Shown here: piece after piece, positions 7,475-11,906 of the stretch
Position numbering within the stretch: position 1 is the first letter of the stretch
Layout of the letters: every line of letters begins with the position of its first letter
Origin: Candidatus Altarchaeota archaeon
GTDB lineage: Archaea; Altiarchaeota; Altiarchaeia; JAFGQM01
Direction: 5' to 3'
NCBI GenBank assembly: GCA_016935655.1
Contig: JAFGQM010000091.1
Coordinates: forward strand, 1-11,906
Length of the DNA stretch: 11,906 bases
Made by a program: the position numbers and the translations under genes
The notes under the pieces: model-generated
Databases searched by the model: none
What the model saw: the letters and a program-made list of their open reading frames with translations, nothing else
What the model was told of the DNA's origin: nothing

Positions 7475-7483
7475 TATAATTTG
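7475..7483 (-). promoter_or_regulatory. TATA-like box for the L21e operon
   Basis: The minus-strand reading AAATTATAG lies about 84 bases before the L21e ATG. Transcription would start near 7453, giving a leader of nearly 60 bases that begins at a GGAGGT (7449-7454) and contains the hairpin at 7417-7440. The match to the archaeal consensus is only moderate. The A/T-rich TTTTAAA around 7514-7520 is an alternative on either strand. Confidence 0.35.
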
Positions 7484-7543
7484 AAGGTTGGAGCTAAAAA
7501 ATAGATCAAATGCTTTTAAAGTTCGTGGCATAAAACTTCGGGG

Positions 7544-7552
7544 TTTTTTAGA
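7544..7552 (+). promoter_or_regulatory. TATA-like box for the surface-protein operon
   Basis: TTTTTTAGA centred about 26 bases before the ATG at 7574 would give a leaderless message. The match to the consensus is loose. No Shine-Dalgarno sequence precedes the ATG, consistent with but not proof of leaderless translation. The whole divergent stretch 7396-7573 (178 bases) holds no gene that I can support; it contains this box, the L21e promoter and the L21e leader hairpin. Confidence 0.3.
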
Positions 7553-7573
7553 ATAGTCAACCTAAAGGTCTTA

Positions 7574-8695
7574 ATGGACGGAAAGCCTATCCTAAGGGGC
7601 GTAATAGGTGCATTGATAGCCTGTCTTTTTGTGGGTAGCACATACGCTTTTTCCATAGGTACCTCCCCGGGGGTCTTGGACATAGGTGAGGTGGACCCGG
7701 GCCGCACCTATGACTTCGAATTCTATTTGCTCACAAATTCCGACAGGGACCTCATAGTAAGCCTCGGTTACAAAAGCCCGCAATTGGATCTGTTCAGGAA
7801 GAACCATACCGATGTCTACAGGTTCATCCCCAAAGAGTCCTCAAATGCAGAGATCTCCAGCTGGGTCAAGTTCCCGCAGAACCCGACGGTCGTAACCTCA
7901 ACGCCGGGACCGTTGATATATGTGGGTGGGCAGCCCATCCGGCCCAACGGCAAAGCATTGGTGTCTTTGGCTGTGCCTGAAGACGCAGAGCCCTGTTATT
8001 ACATAGGCACTATCGATATCAGTCCAAGGATAGTGGGTGCGGGGGCAGGGACGGGAGTCGGCACCATAGGGATAACCAGGTTCACATTCGTCTTCAAAGT
8101 AAGGGGTGAGGTAACAGGCAGCTATCGGGACGGTATAGTTGTAGACATGGAGGGGGAAAGGGAAGCGGATGACAAGGCCAGGATTGACGTCCTCTACAAG
8201 AATACTGGGGTCTGCACCGAGCTCGTGTACGTGGACAGACTGAGCATATTCAAGGATGTCGGAGGCTACGTCACCACGACCAAGTCAGGGCCAACCCGTG
8301 TAGAGCCCGGTGAAACTAAAGTGCTGTCCACCTACTGGGTAGGGAAGGACATGAAACCGGGCAACTACAGAGCACAGGCGACGGTAAATTATTTCACCGG
8401 GTACACATATGGTGAAAAGCCTATAGTGATCCCGGAGATTATCACTAGACCACCGCCGCCTGGTGGGGTGCTGCTTGCCGGTCCTTGCGGTATACCCACA
8501 GACATCATATTGATTTTGGCTGCCGTCTTGCTTATCATCTATTGGCTTGACTTCGACAGAAAATGGCTATTGCTGGTATTGGCGACTATCGTTATCATAG
8601 TGGTGGGTAGCATCCTGATGTGCAACATGCTGCCGTGGTGGGCCATACTTTTGCCCGTATTCTTCGTATTTTTATACTTTTACTGGAAATCCTAA
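7574..8695 (+). CDS. secreted beta-domain protein with three C-terminal membrane helices
   Basis: I do not recognise this 373-residue protein. It has a Sec-type signal peptide (ILRGVIGALIACLFV core, likely cut after STYA, residue 25). A first beta-sandwich-like region (26-180) opens with SPGVLDIGEVDPGRTYDFEFYL, holds SSWVKFPQNP (95-104) and ends with PEDAEPCYYIGTIDI (135-149). A second Ig-like domain follows (about 185-288) with NTGVC and VEPGETKVLSTYW. Then come a proline-rich linker (RPPPPGG, 292-298) and three hydrophobic helices (309-325, 329-349, 353-371) with almost no tail. One N-glycosylation sequon (N77) lies outside. The likely topology is domains outside the cell and the C-terminus in the membrane. 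The first region resembles envelope 'molecular spine' domains in general layout only. It is the first gene of the plus-strand string, and the next start is one base after its stop. Confidence 0.8.
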   Translation: MDGKPILRGVIGALIACLFVGSTYAFSIGTSPGVLDIGEVDPGRTYDFEFYLLTNSDRDLIVSLGYKSPQLDLFRKNHTDVYRFIPKESSNAEISSWVKFPQNPTVVTSTPGPLIYVGGQPIRPNGKALVSLAVPEDAEPCYYIGTIDISPRIVGAGAGTGVGTIGITRFTFVFKVRGEVTGSYRDGIVVDMEGEREADDKARIDVLYKNTGVCTELVYVDRLSIFKDVGGYVTTTKSGPTRVEPGETKVLSTYWVGKDMKPGNYRAQATVNYFTGYTYGEKPIVIPEIITRPPPPGGVLLAGPCGIPTDIILILAAVLLIIYWLDFDRKWLLLVLATIVIIVVGSILMCNMLPWWAILLPVFFVFLYFYWKS

Positions 8696-8696
8696 A

Positions 8697-9266
8697 ATGG
8701 CATTTAAAGGGGGTAAAGGATCGAAAAAGATGGGGAAAAAGTTTTTAGTAAAGGCTTTAATTGTTGTTTTTGTCCTCTTCGCCATCATAGGCCTCTGGTT
8801 CCACCATGAATTGACAAGATTGCCGCCAACTCCTGCGGTATTCGTCGCTGGCAGGGACAGCACAATGGAGGAAAGCGCATTCTTCAACATAACGACGGTC
8901 AAGTATGGCACGAGCGCTGTTGTTAAGTCTCTGGAGGTCATAAACCAGACTGTCAAGATGGGAGTAAGCACCGACCCCAATGAGATAAACTGGGGGGTTG
9001 TGCCCAAGGGCGTGTTTGTTGGAAAGACGATGAACTTGGGCAACACAAGGCCCACTGATGCAAAAGTCAATATAGCTGTACACGGGGACATAAAACCGTT
9101 TGTTAGCGTGGTTGGAGGCGACACTTTCATACTGAAGAGCGGTGAAAGCAAGAGCGTTGAGCTCTTGTTTAATGCCTCGGAGATCGGCGAGTACGTGGGA
9201 GAAATTGATGTCTATATACGCATCCCGAAGAACTGGCTCGTCAAATCATTCCTGGACTTAGCTTAA
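8697..9266 (+). CDS. N-terminally anchored single beta-domain surface protein
   Basis: Unrecognised 189-residue protein. A short basic start (MAFKGGKGSKKMGKK) precedes one hydrophobic helix (16-35), giving an N-in, C-out anchor without an obvious cleavage site. A proline-containing spacer (RLPPTPA, 41-47) leads to a beta-rich domain: NWGVVPKGVFVGKTMNLGNT (98-117) and KSGESKSVELLFNASEIGEYVGEIDVYI. This pattern, of a 'value comes from matching the chain' strand, a GNT turn and a GEY-G-I final strand, is like ASH/Ig-type beta sandwiches. Three sequons (N64, N84, N159) fit exposure outside the cell. The start is one base after the preceding stop (TAA-A-ATG). A second ATG at residue 12 is possible, but the first keeps the positive charges expected for the topology. 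It is probably a partner of its neighbours in one envelope complex (inference). Confidence 0.75.
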   Translation: MAFKGGKGSKKMGKKFLVKALIVVFVLFAIIGLWFHHELTRLPPTPAVFVAGRDSTMEESAFFNITTVKYGTSAVVKSLEVINQTVKMGVSTDPNEINWGVVPKGVFVGKTMNLGNTRPTDAKVNIAVHGDIKPFVSVVGGDTFILKSGESKSVELLFNASEIGEYVGEIDVYIRIPKNWLVKSFLDLA

Positions 9267-9283
9267 TTTTGGATAGGCACAAA

Positions 9284-10189
9284 ATGAAGAGATATGCACT
9301 GCCCATATTGTTAATCTTGGCCTTGCCCTTGGTTTCAGGCTTGATGGTCCGGGTAGAGGTCAGAGGGACCATAGAGGGCAACATACCCTACCAGGAGATA
9401 ACGGATGGGCTCCAAGACCGACCTTTTAGGTTCCTGATAACCTGGGAGAACACAGGTTCAGTCGGGTGTGATGTCGTCCTGCGTACGGATGTCTATGCTA
9501 AAGAGGCGGAAAAAAAGAGCCATGTATACACGGCCTGGAGTGAGAGCACGCCTATAGAAAGTGGGGCGACTGGCAATATAGAGGCCTATTGGCTGCCCGG
9601 GGAACCGGGAGAATATGAGGCCAACCTCTCGATAATCCTGTGTAACAACTTCCTCCAAGTTCTGCAGGCAAACATAAGCATAAATGAGTCTCAGGGAACC
9701 TTTGAAAAGGCGCCCTTCGAGGTCCTGCGCGTGGAAAACGACGAAAAACAAGTCGAATTTGAGGTGAAATCCGAGGAAGACCTAGAAGAGCTCATAATAA
9801 TCCCGACCAAATACCCCCTGGGATGGAGGGTTGATTCGAAGGCTTTCCGAAACATTGGGGGGGATGAGCCAAAAATCCTAAGCCTGGATTACGAGCCCGG
9901 CATAAAGGGGGAAAAAGAGATAACCTTTGAGCTTCTGGCCAACGGGGGCAAGTATAAAAAACTGCTGTTCTACACGATCTCGTTGGAGAAGAAACGGGAC
10001 TTTTGGAGCATATGGACCATACCCCTTTTAATATTTTTAGTTGTTATTTTAACCGCATCCAATCTATGCCTGCTCCAGAGGGAACGGCTATCACGCTTTA
10101 AGAGGAAGTACCTGACCAAAGGCTACCTGGGGCCGAAATTGGACAAATTCAGGAAGGAACGGGCCCGAAAAAAGGAAAAGAAGGATTAA
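9284..10189 (+). CDS. surface protein: signal peptide, Ig-like domain, membrane helix, basic tail
   Basis: Unrecognised 301-residue protein. The signal peptide is MKRYALPILLILALPLVSG. An Ig-like domain follows (about 22-135) with ITWENTGSVGC (52-62) and the IESGATGNIEAYWLPGEPGEYEANLSI run, clearly like domain 2 of the first gene in this string. A second beta-rich, acidic region spans about 140-235. A membrane helix (244-264) and a cytoplasmic tail of about 37 residues dense in K and R (RFKRKYL...KKEKKD) close the protein. Sequons at N114, N130 and N134 lie outside. The ATG at 9284 is preferred over the in-frame TTG at 9269 because it starts the signal peptide exactly. The basic tail is the only sizeable cytoplasmic part among the three complete surface proteins, so it could be what meets the MinD-like ATPase encoded next (inference). 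Confidence 0.78.
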   Translation: MKRYALPILLILALPLVSGLMVRVEVRGTIEGNIPYQEITDGLQDRPFRFLITWENTGSVGCDVVLRTDVYAKEAEKKSHVYTAWSESTPIESGATGNIEAYWLPGEPGEYEANLSIILCNNFLQVLQANISINESQGTFEKAPFEVLRVENDEKQVEFEVKSEEDLEELIIIPTKYPLGWRVDSKAFRNIGGDEPKILSLDYEPGIKGEKEITFELLANGGKYKKLLFYTISLEKKRDFWSIWTIPLLIFLVVILTASNLCLLQRERLSRFKRKYLTKGYLGPKLDKFRKERARKKEKKD

Positions 10190-10190
10190 G

Positions 10191-10216
10191 GTTTTTATTA
10201 AACCTACAGTTATAAA
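10191..10216 (+). promoter_or_regulatory. A/T-rich gap before the MinD-like gene, possible internal promoter
   Basis: The 38-base gap contains TTTTTATTAAA (10192-10202), centred about 30 bases before the ATG at 10228, and TATAAAT (10211-10217). The first is well placed for leaderless transcription of the ATPase gene; its T run could instead act as a weak terminator for the upstream gene. The other gaps in this string are shorter (1-17 bases) and show no such box. Confidence 0.35.
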
Positions 10217-10227
10217 TCCGGTCGAAT

Positions 10228-10974
10228 ATGCAAAGGGTTATTGGAGTACTGTCCGGCAAGGGTGGCGTAGGGAAAACCGTTACATCAATCAACCTAGGCG
10301 CTGCACTACATGAATTCGGGCAGGACAACACAATAGTCGACGCAGACATAAGCAGTGCAAATCTTACCATCCATCTCGGCCTGCCGGATTCCACCATCTC
10401 ACTCCAAGATGTCCTAGACGGTGAGGCACACATATTCAAAGCGTTAAGGGTCATACCCAGAGGCATGAAAATAGTCCCAGCATCCATATCCCTGGAAAAA
10501 AACATATCCGACCTGACCAGGCTGGGCGACGTTGTGAGGGGCGGCTTGGACGGCTTGACCATACTGGATTCCCCCCCGGGGTTCAGCAAGGAGGTCTACC
10601 ACATTATGAAGGCCTCTGACGACATCCTCATGATAACCAATCCCGATGTGCCATCCGTAACAGACGCGGTCAAAATAATAGAGATCGCCAAGAAGATGGA
10701 AAAGAACGTGCTGGGCATAGTGGTCAACAGGGTGAATGGCGACTCGTTTGAGGTCATGCCCCACGAAATCGAAGCCCTTTGCGAAGTACCCGTCGTATCA
10801 AAAGTCCCTGAGGACAAGAACATCAAAAGGGCTATATTCGAGAGGATACCCATAGTGTACCACTCGCCCTACTCACCAGCCTCTATTGAGTTCAGATACC
10901 TGGCGGCCAGATTACTAGGTAAGTCTTATATCCCACCGAGGATGTTATTCTTAAGGAGGGTGTTCAACCTTTAA
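10228..10974 (+). CDS. MinD/ParA-family ATPase with a C-terminal membrane-targeting-like segment
   Basis: Deviant-Walker P-loop ATPase of 248 residues. The P-loop SGKGGVGKT (9-17) carries both the signature lysine (K11) and the phosphate lysine (K16). The switch I aspartate is in IVDADISSANL (36-46), Walker B is LTILDSPPG (110-118) and NRVN (167-170) is the base-contact region. MinD-type proteins dimerise with ATP and organise partners on membranes. The last residues, MLFLRRVFNL (239-248), are short, amphipathic and basic, and resemble the FLKRLF ending of the E. coli MinD membrane-targeting sequence. Archaeal MinD homologues position chemotaxis arrays, archaella and other envelope structures, so with surface-protein genes on both sides a role in placing or assembling an envelope structure is the likeliest reading (inference). 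A plain chromosome-partitioning ParA is less likely, since no ParB is seen. The next gene begins 16 bases later. Confidence 0.9.
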   Translation: MQRVIGVLSGKGGVGKTVTSINLGAALHEFGQDNTIVDADISSANLTIHLGLPDSTISLQDVLDGEAHIFKALRVIPRGMKIVPASISLEKNISDLTRLGDVVRGGLDGLTILDSPPGFSKEVYHIMKASDDILMITNPDVPSVTDAVKIIEIAKKMEKNVLGIVVNRVNGDSFEVMPHEIEALCEVPVVSKVPEDKNIKRAIFERIPIVYHSPYSPASIEFRYLAARLLGKSYIPPRMLFLRRVFNL

Positions 10975-10990
10975 GAGAGAGACATGTAAG

Positions 10991-11906
10991 ATGCCACGGA
11001 ACCAGAAGTTTTTGATACTTGTAGTCCTATTTGTTCTTTTAAGCGTTAGCTTTGCTTCTGGTGCTCTCGAGGTGAGCGATGTGACTCTCTCCCCGACAAT
11101 ACTCTGGCTGCACAAGAACCCCGATCTCACGATCTCCGCAAAATGCGCCCTCGACGGGGTCATTTTGCCAAACGCCACCGTTAAGGCGGACATCTACCCG
11201 CCAAGCTCCAATGTACCGCTGACCTCTCCTAGCCTCGCATACGACCAGAACAGTGAGAGGTACAAAAAGACATTCCAGGCATCGTTCAGTGCCACTGGTA
11301 CTTATACGGTCAAGGTGACTTGCAGTTATCAAGCCGGCAGCGCGACAGCCCAGGAAAATTTTATAGGCAACAAGCTGGAGCTCAGGATTATAAACGACAT
11401 AGGGAACCCCGCAGATGCATATATGGGGGGCAAGCTCTCCCTTCATGTCGAATTGCTAAGGAACAACGCCCTTGTTTCACCGTCCCAGGACACCTTCGAG
11501 GTCTGGGTGGGCAAGGAAAAGTTGAGTGTCATATCGCTGCCGATAATAGACGGCAAATACCAAAAGATCGAGGTGAAGATACCCCTGGACCCGGCTGAAC
11601 TGACTGTGGGCGTATACGATTTAAAGGTCAATGCCAAGTATGAGGGAAGCAATGTAGAGTCTGCCCTGGACGATGTGATCCGCGTCAACACCCCGCTGAC
11701 CATGGACGTAACCGACGAGAAAGTGAAATGCCCGGCGGGTTTGGCCTGCAGCGAAAGCGTTAATGCAAAGGTGGTTTTCCACGATGGGGACATAGGGGAT
11801 TTCACGGCCGACAAGAACTTCCAGGCTCTCCTGAAAGACGGCAAGAAGTGGATTACCGTGTATGTCTCTGACGTCCAATGCAACGCGGTATCGGAGAGTT
11901 GCATCA
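10991..11906 (+). CDS. large secreted Ig-like multi-domain surface protein, 3' end outside window
   Basis: Open frame from the ATG at 10991 to the window edge, 305 residues seen and no stop. A signal peptide (KFLILVVLFVLLSVSFASG, cut near residue 24) is followed by at least three tandem beta-sandwich-like units: about 26-128 (with a C52/C111 pair), 129-235 (LRIINDIGNPADAYMGGKLSL...GVYDLKVNAKYEG) and from 236 onwards (C247, C253, C297, C304). Even cysteine spacing suggests disulfides outside the cell. Repeating phrases such as GTYTVKVT and GVYDLKVN mark final strands of Ig/MG2-like domains. I do not recognise a named family. Macroglobulin-like or CARDB-like surface proteins are possible. It follows the MinD-like gene by 16 bases and probably shares its transcript. 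Whether it has a membrane anchor cannot be told. Confidence 0.8.
   Translation, partial: MPRNQKFLILVVLFVLLSVSFASGALEVSDVTLSPTILWLHKNPDLTISAKCALDGVILPNATVKADIYPPSSNVPLTSPSLAYDQNSERYKKTFQASFSATGTYTVKVTCSYQAGSATAQENFIGNKLELRIINDIGNPADAYMGGKLSLHVELLRNNALVSPSQDTFEVWVGKEKLSVISLPIIDGKYQKIEVKIPLDPAELTVGVYDLKVNAKYEGSNVESALDDVIRVNTPLTMDVTDEKVKCPAGLACSESVNAKVVFHDGDIGDFTADKNFQALLKDGKKWITVYVSDVQCNAVSESCI

Noticed and set aside
7334..7531. 65-codon minus-strand frame over the L21e start
   Set aside because: It overlaps L21e in another frame and translates through the leader and promoter; no family likeness.
7532..7547. Possible terminator AAAAC-loop-GTTTT followed by T's on the plus strand
   Set aside because: It sits between two divergent genes where no transcript needs to end; only 5 A/T-rich base pairs; more likely part of the promoter.
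8672..9151. 159-codon open frame on the minus strand
   Set aside because: Antisense to the 189-residue membrane protein, whose composition, signal-anchor and tight spacing make it the real gene.

Overview
The window comes from an archaeon. Ribosomal protein L21e, the RNA polymerase subunit Rpo4/F (Rpb4 family) and a DUF655 protein sit side by side, an order typical of archaea. The intergenic regions carry TATA-like boxes close to start codons rather than bacterial -35/-10 promoters. The exact lineage cannot be fixed by eye. A euryarchaeal or DPANN/Altiarchaeota-like genome with its own lysine synthesis is an inference.

Left part, minus strand (21-7395): a tightly packed gene string runs leftwards from the divergent region at 7396-7573. 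It begins with information-processing genes (L21e, Rpo4/F, DUF655). After only 2 bases it continues into lysine biosynthesis by the diaminopimelate aminotransferase route: dapA, dapB, dapL, dapF, lysA. Together these five enzymes convert aspartate semialdehyde plus pyruvate to lysine without succinylated or acetylated intermediates. Gaps within the string are 1-8 bases, with one ATGA overlap (dapL/dapF) and one direct stop-start abutment (dapF/lysA). After a 118-base intergenic region with its own promoter, the last minus-strand gene is inositol-1-phosphate synthase, the entry enzyme for inositol phospholipids and inositol-derived solutes. That promoter has a TATA box about 28 bases before the ATG, which suggests a nearly leaderless mRNA. 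Two copies of a perfect 10-bp direct repeat, spaced 19 bp, lie upstream of the TATA box.

Right part, plus strand (7574-11906): a set of genes unlike the left half. Four proteins are predicted to be secreted or membrane-anchored and rich in beta-sandwich (Ig-like) sequence. Between the third and fourth sits a MinD/ParA-type ATPase. The surface proteins are: a signal peptide plus two beta domains plus three C-terminal membrane helices (373 aa); an N-terminally anchored single beta domain (189 aa); a signal peptide plus two beta regions plus one membrane helix and a strongly basic cytoplasmic tail (301 aa); and a secreted multi-domain protein that runs off the window edge. The MinD-like protein ends in a short amphipathic basic segment resembling the MinD membrane-targeting sequence. 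I infer a cell-envelope module whose assembly or location is governed by the ATPase. I do not recognise it as a described system, and it is the best candidate here for something new.

I saw no tRNA or rRNA gene, CRISPR array, insertion sequence or integration site.
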